Made by a program: the position numbers and the translations under genes | Notes under the pieces: model-generated | Told to the model about the DNA's origin: nothing | Seen by the model: the letters and a program-made list of their open reading frames with translations, nothing else | Databases searched by the model: none | Shown: positions 1-7,147 of the stretch, piece after piece | How the letters are laid out: every line of letters starts with the position of its first letter | Numbering within the stretch: the stretch's first letter is position 1 | DNA from: Streptomyces sp. CMB-StM0423 | GTDB lineage: Bacteria; Actinomycetota; Actinomycetes; Streptomycetales; Streptomycetaceae | NCBI RefSeq assembly: GCF_002847285.1 | Contig: NZ_CP025407.1 | Location: 5,054,501 to 5,118,500, forward strand | Direction of reading: 5' to 3' | Length of the DNA stretch: 64,000 bases

Positions 1-1
1 G

Positions 2-604
2 CGAAGAACCGGCGCTGCTGCGCCCTCTCTGCTGTGCGACCCCTGCATCAGGCAGGTCGGGCGTCACCTGCGGGAGCTGGCAGGACTGCACCGGGAGTGC
101 CTGTACCAGGCGTCGCCGACGGCGCCGACCCGGTGGCGTAATCCGACGAAGGTCTCCACGAGCCGCCGCCTCGACTATCCCGACATCTCGCTGCTGGACA
201 CGCGGCAGCGCATCTCCTCCCTGCTGGAGTCGTGGTCGGGGACGGTCGTGGCGAAGCGCAGGGCCGCCGCGCCGAAGCGAAGCGTGCCGCACCTGGCGGT
301 GTTCCTCGCCGGGCAGTTGGACTGGATCACCGCCCAGCCCGCGGCGGCGGACTTCGCCGACGAGGTCGAGGCCCTGGTCAAGGAGCTGCGGCAGACCATC
401 GATCCCGAACCGGGCGGGTACTTCACCCTCGTGGAAGAGTGCGTCCAGGACGGCTGCGGCGGGACCATCACCGCGTCGCTCAGAGCCGGCGAGCCGGTGC
501 CCGTGCGGAGCATCGCCTGCTCGGCGGGGCACGCCTGGGCGCCGCACGAGTGGCTCCTGCTCGGGCAGCTCGTGGAACGGCAGCGAAAGGGCAGCGAGGC
601 GTGA
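2..604 (+). CDS. Hypothetical protein with Cys pairs, 5' end missing
   Basis: The reading frame is open from the first complete codon of the window to TGA at 602-604, so the true start lies upstream and about 200 C-terminal residues are visible. A CDPC motif near the visible N-terminus and a later segment with CVQDGCGG and a C-x-x-GH pair look like remnants of zinc-binding knuckles. The middle is Arg/Ala-rich and helical. It overlaps the next gene at GTGA, so the two are co-translated. Paired genes of this shape (Cys-rich protein plus small HTH protein) are common in Streptomyces accessory DNA, but I cannot name a function. An internal ATG at 251 is not the preferred start because the upstream frame is open and protein-like. 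Confidence 0.7.
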   Translation, partial: RRTGAAAPSLLCDPCIRQVGRHLRELAGLHRECLYQASPTAPTRWRNPTKVSTSRRLDYPDISLLDTRQRISSLLESWSGTVVAKRRAAAPKRSVPHLAVFLAGQLDWITAQPAAADFADEVEALVKELRQTIDPEPGGYFTLVEECVQDGCGGTITASLRAGEPVPVRSIACSAGHAWAPHEWLLLGQLVERQRKGSEA

Positions 605-786
605 GCAGACCACCGCACCACAGGCTCGTTCCGACCAAGGTGGCCGCGCTGGCCATGGGGGTGTCGGAGGCGACGATCCGAAAATGGGTGAGCCGGGGGA
701 AGCTGACCCGCTACGGTGCGCCGAACCGCCGCTCGCACTTCGACATCGAGGAACTCACCGCGCTCTCCGCGCAGCGCCGGCCCTGA
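601..786 (+). CDS. Small MerR/excisionase-like HTH protein
   Basis: A 61-residue protein starting at GTG 601, inside the stop codon of the preceding gene (GTGA overlap). Residues 12-30 (KVAALAMGVSEATIRKW) form a helix-turn-helix of the MerR/excisionase (HTH_17) type, followed by a basic wing (RGKLTRYG...NRRSHFD) and a short helix (IEELTAL). It is therefore probably a DNA-binding protein made almost entirely of one winged HTH. It could regulate the pair it belongs to, or act as an excisionase-like factor; no integrase is visible in the window. A strong dyad that should terminate transcription follows at the stop codon. Confidence 0.7.
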   Translation: MSRPPHHRLVPTKVAALAMGVSEATIRKWVSRGKLTRYGAPNRRSHFDIEELTALSAQRRP

Positions 787-812
787 GCCGGGCGGACCTG
801 GTCCGCCCGGCT
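786..812. terminator. Bidirectional terminator-like dyad
   Basis: The 13-base arm AGCCGGGCGGACC is followed after one base by its exact complement. It lies between the stop of the forward HTH gene (786) and the stop of the reverse prenyltransferase gene (819), so it can serve both convergent transcripts. Confidence 0.7.
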
Positions 813-818
813 GGTTCG

Positions 819-1721
819 CTAGCCGGAGGCGGGGGGCGCCGTGGTGTGCATGTGGTTCACCAGGCGCGGGCGCCACTGGTAGTACGACTGGACCTTGCAG
901 TACTCGCCGTCGCCCGGCGAGGTGGCGACGTAGACGGCCTTGGGGTTGTCGGCGCCGTACGGGATCTCCCGCAGGAAGTGCTCGATCTTCGGCTCCACCC
1001 GGTCCAGGATCGCCAGCGGGTCGGGGGTGATCGCCGAGTAGCAGAAGCGCTCGATGTCCGGCGAGTCCCAGCTCAGGGTGGCGTAGAAGCCGAACGCCTG
1101 CTGGGCGAACTTCAGCAGGTGCTCGCTCGGCTCCGGCATGCCGAGGTCGCTCAGCATGGACCGGACGGCCGCCGGCGTGAGGCAGTCGTCCACCTCCCCG
1201 AAGTACACGTTCATCGTGCGGTGCCCGTAGTCCATGCCGATCAGGGTGATCTTCTCGGCCAGCCCGTAGCGCTCGAAGAACTCCATGTTCCCGGCCACGC
1301 TGGGCGGCATGGAGGGGAGGGCGGCGAGCTTCGGCAGGCTCTGCATCTGCTCGCCGGGGAAGCACGACCACGCCTTCTGGAAGCCGCCGACGAGGCCGAA
1401 GTCGATGCCGTAGCTGCCGATGGGGAACCGGCCCTCGATGTCACCGAGGAGCGAGTCGATGGGGTGGTCCGTACGCGGCAGGAGGCCGTTGGCCTGCGCG
1501 AGCGCATGCGGGTCGATGGTGCTCGGGAGCATCATCATGTGGCAGTTCATCTCTCCGGCGTGGCGCGCGTCGGTCGCCACCCGGAAGAGGATCGCGGCCT
1601 GCGGGAGCAGTTCCTCGAACGCGCCGAGGATGGGCCAGACCTTGTCGCGCGCGCAGGGCACGTCCACGAGCCCCGCGGTCTTCTCGATGGCGGCGTACAG
1701 GTTCTCTGCCGAACCGGACAT
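819..1721 (-). CDS. ABBA-type aromatic prenyltransferase (NphB/CloQ family), copy 1
   Basis: A 300-residue protein that aligns end to end with NphB from memory: the N-terminal CARDK, a DHPIDSLL segment, FGLVGGFQK, LPSMPPSV, the RYGL segment and a C-terminal YYQW. This family transfers an isoprenoid diphosphate to an aromatic acceptor inside an ABBA barrel and is soluble. NphB binds Mg2+ through Asp62 of ELDFS; the equivalent here is Asn59 in EMNCH, which suggests a Mg2+-independent enzyme like CloQ or Fnq26. I chose ATG 1721 because AGGAG lies five bases upstream and the protein then starts at the same point as NphB; a GTG at 1754 would extend it by 11 residues and overlap the upstream gene. 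It is the last gene of a three-gene reverse operon. Confidence 0.9.
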   Translation of the reverse strand: MSGSAENLYAAIEKTAGLVDVPCARDKVWPILGAFEELLPQAAILFRVATDARHAGEMNCHMMMLPSTIDPHALAQANGLLPRTDHPIDSLLGDIEGRFPIGSYGIDFGLVGGFQKAWSCFPGEQMQSLPKLAALPSMPPSVAGNMEFFERYGLAEKITLIGMDYGHRTMNVYFGEVDDCLTPAAVRSMLSDLGMPEPSEHLLKFAQQAFGFYATLSWDSPDIERFCYSAITPDPLAILDRVEPKIEHFLREIPYGADNPKAVYVATSPGDGEYCKVQSYYQWRPRLVNHMHTTAPPASG

Positions 1722-1746
1722 GATTCTCCTGTCGTTGAAGTCGCCG

Positions 1747-2166
1747 TTACTCACTCAGGTAGCCCTGGAGCGTGGGCGCGAATGTCTCGACGAGCTCGTC
1801 CACCGACGCAGAAGCGATCGGCTCCATCTTCAGCACGTAGCGCAGCATGATCAGCCCGACGACCTGCACCACCAGCGCGTTGAGCCGCAGCCGCGGTACG
1901 TCGACGACCTCTCCCAGCCGGATGACGAGCAGGGCGGAGAAGTGCTCGCGCAGATACTCCGCGCCTTCTTCGCTGCTGGTCGCGGCCTCGACCCGGGCCA
2001 GGAGCCGCGGCCGCAGCTCCGGGTTCTCCCAGGCCGTCAGGGACATGCGCAGCAGGTTCTCGCCGAGCTGCGCACGGGGCCCGGAGACCGCCTCCTGGAA
2101 GAGCGCGTCGGCCCGCGCGGCGAGGTTCCCGGGGGCGGCGCTTCCCGCCTGAGCGGCTTCGGACAT
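1747..2166 (-). CDS. Stand-alone TetR C-terminal (ligand-binding) domain protein, no HTH
   Basis: A 139-residue protein resembling the TetR_C_16-type regulatory domain of actinobacterial TetR regulators: LTAWENPELRPRLLARV, then a helix ending LREHFSALL, then VVGLIMLRYVLKMEPIASAS and a final FAPTLQGYL. A normal TetR protein has about 50 further N-terminal residues forming the HTH. Here ATG 2166 has GGAGG five bases upstream, and only 43 bases separate it from the stop of the upstream gene, so there is no room for an HTH. It lies between two prenyltransferase genes and is read in the same direction. It could sense a ligand, dimerise with a full-length TetR protein, bind or present the prenyl acceptor, or be a decayed regulator. 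The intact frame, good ribosome site and tight spacing argue against simple decay. Confidence 0.8.
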   Translation of the reverse strand: MSEAAQAGSAAPGNLAARADALFQEAVSGPRAQLGENLLRMSLTAWENPELRPRLLARVEAATSSEEGAEYLREHFSALLVIRLGEVVDVPRLRLNALVVQVVGLIMLRYVLKMEPIASASVDELVETFAPTLQGYLSE

Positions 2167-2209
2167 GGTGACCTCCAAGTCTCGGGTGCGGCGTCCTGCC
2201 GCCGGGTTG

Positions 2210-3112
2210 TCAGTCGCTCCGGGTGAGTTTCCTGAGCATGGGCGAGAGCTGGTAGTAGGAATTCGCCTCGACGAACTGCTCTTCCGGCACCCACTTGACG
2301 GCGATCAGATTCACCCGCTCGCCCTCGTACGCGAACGGCGCCTGCCGCACGAACCGTTCCATGTGCGGATCCATGGGGGCCGGGATTTCCGCGGGCTCGA
2401 ATCCCGCACTCGGCGGCGGGGCGAGCGCGACCCGGAAGATGTGCGCGGAGTCCCAGCCGAGCGTGATGTTCGCCCGCATCGCCGCGCTGACATACCGGAG
2501 CACGGCTTCGTCGGCCTCCGGCATTCCCATCTCGCGCAGCATCGAGGCGATGGCGCGAGGCTCGGGCCGGTTGTCCGGGGCGAACTGGAAGTACAGATTC
2601 ATCGTGTTCGCACGGTAGTTGACCCCGACCATCGCCACCTTGTCGAGCCCGTAGCGCGTGAAGAGCCCCGCGTTCTCGGCGACCGCATCCGGCATCGACG
2701 GGATGTCGGTGAGCGCCGCGAGCGGCTGCAAAGCCTGCGGGAAGTGCGCGTAGAGCTTCTTGAACCCGCCGACGACCCCGGCGTCTATGTAGTACTCCTG
2801 GACCGGGACACGCGCGCTGACATCGGACAGCAGGGCACCGACGGGATGACCGGTCTCGCCGACGAACCCCTTCGCCAGCGCGTACGGGTACGGATTCCCG
2901 ATCTCACCCGGAACCCTGAAACTGAAATCCAGCTCAGCCGCGTTACGCTCACCGCTCTGCACCCCGAGGACGACCAGATCCTCACCCAGCACGGCCCCGA
3001 ACGCATCCAGCACGGGCCGCACCTTGTCGCGTACGCAGACGGCACCCACGAGCCGGGCGGATTCCTCCAGCGCCGAATACACTTCTTCCACTTCGGTCTT
3101 GTCTGCCAACAT
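2210..3112 (-). CDS. ABBA-type aromatic prenyltransferase (NphB family), copy 2
   Basis: A 300-residue protein, the same length as the copy at 819-1721 and closer to NphB: TEVEEVYSALEE, CVRDK, AAELDFSF, TGHPVGALL, DIPSMPDAVAEN, FTRYGLDKV and MNLYF. Asp62 of ELDFS falls at the same residue number as the Mg2+-binding Asp62 of NphB, so this copy is probably Mg2+-dependent. NphB prenylates flavonoids, hydroxynaphthalenes and cannabinoid-type resorcinols; the acceptor here cannot be told from sequence. ATG 3112 follows a GGGAGG sequence and matches the NphB N-terminus; upstream in-frame codons would add 16 residues with no homology. It is the first gene of the operon, with a candidate promoter about 240 bases upstream. 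Confidence 0.92.
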   Translation of the reverse strand: MLADKTEVEEVYSALEESARLVGAVCVRDKVRPVLDAFGAVLGEDLVVLGVQSGERNAAELDFSFRVPGEIGNPYPYALAKGFVGETGHPVGALLSDVSARVPVQEYYIDAGVVGGFKKLYAHFPQALQPLAALTDIPSMPDAVAENAGLFTRYGLDKVAMVGVNYRANTMNLYFQFAPDNRPEPRAIASMLREMGMPEADEAVLRYVSAAMRANITLGWDSAHIFRVALAPPPSAGFEPAEIPAPMDPHMERFVRQAPFAYEGERVNLIAVKWVPEEQFVEANSYYQLSPMLRKLTRSD

Positions 3113-3153
3113 TTCCTCCCTGTGCGAGTCATTCGTGTGCGGGCATGGCAAAG

Positions 3154-3182
3154 CCGCCACCGGGTTACGTCCCGGACGGCGG
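3154..3182 (-). promoter_or_regulatory. Stem-loop in the prenyltransferase operon leader
   Basis: On the reverse strand CCGCCGTCCGGG and CCCGGTGGCGG flank a 6-base ACGTAA loop, 42-70 bases before the ATG of the first prenyltransferase. No U-tract follows, so it is more likely a control or protein-binding structure than a plain terminator. It matches no riboswitch class I recognise. Confidence 0.4.
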
Positions 3183-3354
3183 CGTAGAAACGTGACTGTG
3201 AAATGTGTGGGGGGAGAGGGCCGGAAGACGGCCTCACAGAGAGCTGCATCCCGAAGACGGCACCCGCGACGCCGGGTCGCGGGGAGGGGGAAGCCGACAT
3301 GCAGAAGCGCCGGGAAATCGGGACAAGGGCCCGAACCTCAGCGGCGCAATCCTA

Positions 3355-3384
3355 TTTGTAGATTCTTCAGCCCCCGCCTGTCAA
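3355..3384 (-). promoter_or_regulatory. Candidate promoter of the prenyltransferase operon
   Basis: On the reverse strand a perfect TTGACA (3384-3379) is followed after 18 bases by TACAAA (3360-3355). Transcription would start near 3348 and give a leader of about 235 bases before ATG 3112. The rest of 3185-3553 contains no supported gene and is less GC-rich than its surroundings. Confidence 0.5.
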
Positions 3385-3553
3385 CCCCCCTGCACCGCAA
3401 CGCGGCACACCCAACAAACCGGAACAACACCCTTCGGTAACCCAGCGGCGATTGCAGAACCCGCAACGCCGCAGTGCCCATTGTCCCTCTGGAACCCCGG
3501 CGCCCGCGCGAAACTCCGCGACCGAAGCCCTGCCTGAACGGAGGGTGTCCATG

Positions 3554-3587
3554 CCGACGGGCCGGTGCGATCGCACCGGCCCGTCGG
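3554..3587. terminator. Perfect 34-bp palindrome, terminator
   Basis: Two 17-base arms (CCGACGGGCCGGTGCGA and its complement) meet without a loop. It lies 13 bases past the stop of the reverse-strand surface-protein gene and should end that transcript. Confidence 0.75.
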
Positions 3588-3599
3588 GGGGTTCGGGTG

Positions 3600-6161
3600 T
3601 CAGCGGTGCCTGGCGCGCCTACGACGGCTGACCAGGACGGCTGCCGCACCCGCACCGGCCAGCAGGGCGGCGAGGGCGAGAATCTCTCCCAGGCCGGACG
3701 AGCCGGTGTCGGCGAGCGAACCCGGTTTCCGGTCGCCTGCCGGCGCCGGGGTGTTGGGCGCCGGGCCCGTCGGGGGCGCCGGTGACGGTGTCGGGGACTC
3801 GGTTCCCGGCGGCTCGGTTGCCGGGGGATCGCTTGCCGGCGGGTCGGTTTCCGGGGGCGTGGGTGTCGGCGGGGTGGGTGTCGGCGGTGCCTCCTCCGGA
3901 ACGTACACGCCGGCGTCGATCGTGTGATCAACCCCTCCCGGCCTGGTCGGCGCGGTGACCGGGGCGTACCCGTTGCACAGCCGGCCATTGGCCGGCGGGG
4001 TCACATTGGAGTCGTGCACCCGGTCGTCACCGGCCCGCGGCAGGGTGAACCGCAGGTCGTCGGCGGCCGGCCGGCCCGGCACCTCGCCGGTGTCCGCCGT
4101 GCACACATCGAACTGCACGGTGTACTTGGCGCCCGGAGTCAGCTCGTACTCCGCTCCGGCACCACCGAAGTAGTACTCACCGGCGGCGTCGGTCGTGGTC
4201 GTGGCGACCTTCTCGCCGTCGGCGTCCAGCAGGTTGATCGTCGCGTCCGGCAGCAGCACGTGCCCGGCGTCCTGGACGCCGTTGTGATCGCCGTCGAACC
4301 ACACCACGTTGCCGATCTGGATCGGTGCGTTCGCCGCGGCGTACGCGATGTCGCCCAGGCCGCCGGCCTTGCCGAACCCGTTCTGGTTCGGACCGACGAA
4401 CTGGTAGGCGTTGGCCGCCGGATCGTTGCCGGGGCCGAGGCCGGTGGCGACGTCGTAGTAGCCGGTACCGCTGGTGATGACCTGGCCGGTCGGGTCCATC
4501 TGCGTGCTGACGGCCCACTGCTGCTGCGGGATGTAGGCGACCGATCCCAGCGAGGACTCCTGGTGCGGACCCGGTTGGGTCGCGGAGCCGCCGTTCGGGA
4601 AGAAGTCACCCGGGAAGTACTCGACGACGCCGCTGGGCTGGGCCCCGTCAAGGGTGGGGTCCGTGGCGTGGTCGGGGCAGTTTCCGGTGCCTTCCCACTC
4701 GTACCCGCCGGTGGGCGTGGCGCAGGCCATGTTGATGTCGCCGCCGGACATGCCGTTCTGCGGGGTGTCGTTGCCCGGCCTGGGATCCAGCCCGCCCCAG
4801 CTCACGACGTCCATGAACCGGTCGCGGAAGCCGAGGATCAGCGAGCCTTCGCGGGTGAAGGCCAGACTGGCCAGCTCCGGCTGCGGATCGATCATCGCGC
4901 CGCTCACGTTGAAGGCGTCCCAGTCCTCCAGAGAGGTGTTCCACGGGTTCCAGTGGTTGACCTGGTCGCGCCCGGAGTTGCTGGTGAGCACGCTCCCGCG
5001 CTCGAAGTCCAGCGGCTGGGACAGGACGGTGGTGAACTCCTCGCCGTCATAGGTGGCGACGACGGCCTTCAGGTCCGCGCGGTCCTGAGTGCTCTCCGCG
5101 CTGCAGACGCCCCCGACGTAGAGGGTGTTGTTGTGGGTGGCGACGCTGAACGGGCGCCAGTCGTCGGCCGACGCGCAGCCCGGGTCGGGGATCGGCACGG
5201 TCGCCTTGGGCGCGGAGGCCGTGGGCTTGGTCGCGTCGAAGCTGACGAGGCTGCGGGTGAGCAGGTTCACCGCGTACAGGGTCGAGCCGTCCTCCGACAG
5301 GTCCAGGCTGCCGATGCTCTCCTTGCCCGGTGCGTCGGTGAACCCGGCGTCCTTGATCAGGTTGCCGGTGTCGTGCGGCGTCTCCGTGGCGCCCGGCACC
5401 TTCGCGAACAGCTTCGGGGCGCCGCCGCCGTCTGCCGGCACGGTGTAGATCGCGTCACCGCCCTCCGGCCCGTACTCGGTGTACCGCCGGGCGAAGGCCG
5501 ACTGGAAGAGCTGGTCGCGGTGCTTGTCGTAGGCCAACCCGTAGGTCGTGCCCACCTGGTCCTGCGTGTTGAGCACCTCCGGGCATGCCTGCTGGTCGGG
5601 GCAGTTGCCGCGGACGTCCGTCCCGAACGCCACCAGTGCCCGGGTGTCCGTCCCGCCGGCACCGCTCTGGATCGGCACGAAGTAGCGGGAATCGGGCAGT
5701 GCGTAGTCGGCCGGGTCCCAGACCCCGGTGATGACCGAGTCGTCCTTGCCGTCCGAGACGTCCACGAACGTGGTGAAGCTGTCGAAGTGGTTCGGCGCGG
5801 TCGAGGCGGGCGCCGCCCGCAGGTAGTCGCTGTAGGGCGCCGGGACGGTGACGTCGACGCGGTAACGGCCGCCGGTCAGCTCGCTCGACGGCGGTACGAC
5901 GACCTTTCCGGTGGCGTCCGTGACGCCGGTGACGTGATGGCCGGCGGGGTCGCTGACGTCGACCTTCATTCCCCGCTGCGGCACGTCCATGGTCGAGTTG
6001 ATCACGCCGGTGCCGAAGAAGTCCCGCAGCACCTGGACGGTCAGGCTGCCGTCGGAGGCCGAGGCGCTGGCCTGCCCGGCACCGGTCAAGAGCGTGCCCG
6101 TGCCGCCGCCCACCAGTAAGAGGGCGGCCAGCCCTGGACGCACCACTCCACGTAATGGCAT
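3600..6161 (-). CDS. LAxTG-anchored SdrD-like surface protein
   Basis: An 853-residue exported protein. It has an N-terminal signal peptide (Arg, a Leu/Ala core, AxA sites near residues 30-35), an Ig-like region, a long beta-propeller-like middle section, and near residues 615-680 an SdrD B-like domain (IGNVVWFDGDHNGVQD, then LPDATINLLD). A Thr/Pro/Ser-rich wall-spanning stretch follows. The sorting signal LADTG at 816-820 is followed by a hydrophobic segment and an RRRRARHR tail. LAxTG is the signal used by class E sortases in Streptomyces. ATG 6161 has AAGGAA upstream. No sortase gene is in the window. It probably acts at the cell or hyphal surface; the ligand is unknown. Confidence 0.85.
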   Translation of the reverse strand: MPLRGVVRPGLAALLLVGGGTGTLLTGAGQASASASDGSLTVQVLRDFFGTGVINSTMDVPQRGMKVDVSDPAGHHVTGVTDATGKVVVPPSSELTGGRYRVDVTVPAPYSDYLRAAPASTAPNHFDSFTTFVDVSDGKDDSVITGVWDPADYALPDSRYFVPIQSGAGGTDTRALVAFGTDVRGNCPDQQACPEVLNTQDQVGTTYGLAYDKHRDQLFQSAFARRYTEYGPEGGDAIYTVPADGGGAPKLFAKVPGATETPHDTGNLIKDAGFTDAPGKESIGSLDLSEDGSTLYAVNLLTRSLVSFDATKPTASAPKATVPIPDPGCASADDWRPFSVATHNNTLYVGGVCSAESTQDRADLKAVVATYDGEEFTTVLSQPLDFERGSVLTSNSGRDQVNHWNPWNTSLEDWDAFNVSGAMIDPQPELASLAFTREGSLILGFRDRFMDVVSWGGLDPRPGNDTPQNGMSGGDINMACATPTGGYEWEGTGNCPDHATDPTLDGAQPSGVVEYFPGDFFPNGGSATQPGPHQESSLGSVAYIPQQQWAVSTQMDPTGQVITSGTGYYDVATGLGPGNDPAANAYQFVGPNQNGFGKAGGLGDIAYAAANAPIQIGNVVWFDGDHNGVQDAGHVLLPDATINLLDADGEKVATTTTDAAGEYYFGGAGAEYELTPGAKYTVQFDVCTADTGEVPGRPAADDLRFTLPRAGDDRVHDSNVTPPANGRLCNGYAPVTAPTRPGGVDHTIDAGVYVPEEAPPTPTPPTPTPPETDPPASDPPATEPPGTESPTPSPAPPTGPAPNTPAPAGDRKPGSLADTGSSGLGEILALAALLAGAGAAAVLVSRRRRARHR

Positions 6162-6255
6162 GGCATTCCTTTATTTGTTCGATTCCAACGCCAAATCGGC
6201 ATATTGCAGGTTGAGTTTATGGGTTACCGAGGGTCATGTCCGGAGAACGCAGAGT

Positions 6256-6286
6256 TTGCCCGCGGCTCCGTGGGACCTGTTACAGT
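6256..6286 (+). promoter_or_regulatory. Candidate promoter giving a leaderless transcript
   Basis: TTGCCC (6256-6261) and TACAGT (6281-6286) are separated by 19 bases. The expected start of transcription coincides with GTG 6295, which has no Shine-Dalgarno sequence, so the mRNA is probably leaderless. Confidence 0.45.
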
Positions 6287-6294
6287 CGCGCCGC

Positions 6295-7140
6295 GTGCGG
6301 AGCATCAGAACGCGGAGCATCGACACCAAGCGGGGTCCCATAGGACGCGAGGCGGGCCGGCGCCGCCGGTGGCCAAGGTTGCGCTGGGCGGCAGCCGCCG
6401 CCCTCGGCGTCACCGCTGCCGCCGTCACCGCCTTCGTCCTCCTCGGCGACGGCGATTCCCCCACCGCCCCACGGGCGTTGACCTCGGAAGAGGCGAACCG
6501 GCTGGCGGTCACCCGGTTCCTCAACTACCAGGCGGGCGGGCGGGCGGTGACGATCACGGTGCCGAACGCCACCGGCGGGCTGGTGATCACCGGGTCCATC
6601 GACTACCGCACCCACACCGGTTACGGGGTGGTGCGCGGCACCGGGCGCGACACGTCCAGTGACGGCCTGATCCAGTGGACGGCCACCACCGTTCTCGTCC
6701 ACCCCATGACGGACCCCCCGGCGGTCGCACCGGCGTCGCCGCCCGCGTCCGGCTGGCACAGCCGTCCGCTGCAGCTGACCGGCACGGCCCTGGACACCTC
6801 GCTGGGCATCGCACTCGGCCTCGGCAGCGACCGGCCGGAGAACGCCGCGCTGCTGCCGCAGAACGGCGCGGCATGGGTCGGGCGGGACGAGGTGCACGGC
6901 CATCGGACGGACATCATGAACGGGCCGGACGCCGGCACCGAGGCCGGTTCTTCCGGCAAGGCCGGTGCGTCTGCCAAGGCCGGTGCGTCACCGACCGTGC
7001 GCTACTGGATCGGCGCGGACGGCACCATGTACCGGGTCCAGGTCGGCATCGCCTCCGAGTCGCAGCCGGTGGTCTTCGACTTCGACGACCGGACGTACGT
7101 CCCCGTCAAGCCGGTACCCGGCCTCACACCGGCGCCGTAG
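6295..7140 (+). CDS. Single-pass membrane protein, exported C-terminal domain, unknown function
   Basis: A 281-residue protein: a very basic N-terminus (RTRS, GRRRRWPR), a TM helix at about residues 29-48 (AAAALGVTAAAVTAFVLLG), then an extracytoplasmic domain with VTRFLNYQAGGRAVTITV, an ITGSIDYRTHTGYG strand and a late WIGADGTMYRVQV element. Overall it resembles actinobacterial lipoprotein/LppX-like folds, but I do not recognise a family. A Gly/Ser/Lys/Ala linker repeat (KAGASAKAGAS) lies near residues 220-230. It is divergent from the LAxTG surface protein and converges on the beta-helix lipoprotein with 7 bases between stop codons. GTG 6295 is chosen from the promoter position. Confidence 0.65.
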   Translation: MRSIRTRSIDTKRGPIGREAGRRRRWPRLRWAAAAALGVTAAAVTAFVLLGDGDSPTAPRALTSEEANRLAVTRFLNYQAGGRAVTITVPNATGGLVITGSIDYRTHTGYGVVRGTGRDTSSDGLIQWTATTVLVHPMTDPPAVAPASPPASGWHSRPLQLTGTALDTSLGIALGLGSDRPENAALLPQNGAAWVGRDEVHGHRTDIMNGPDAGTEAGSSGKAGASAKAGASPTVRYWIGADGTMYRVQVGIASESQPVVFDFDDRTYVPVKPVPGLTPAP

Positions 7141-7147
7141 CCGCCGC

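Noticed and set aside
819..3112. The prenyltransferase operon as part of a full polyketide or phenazine cluster
   Set aside because: Neighbouring genes are envelope proteins and hypothetical genes; no PKS, shikimate or isoprenoid genes are within the window.
3113..3348. Riboswitch in the prenyltransferase leader
   Set aside because: Only a simple stem-loop is visible and no known aptamer consensus was recognised.
3205..3537. A 110-codon forward frame upstream of the prenyltransferase operon
   Set aside because: No homology-like pattern, no ribosome site, and it runs against the predicted operon leader.
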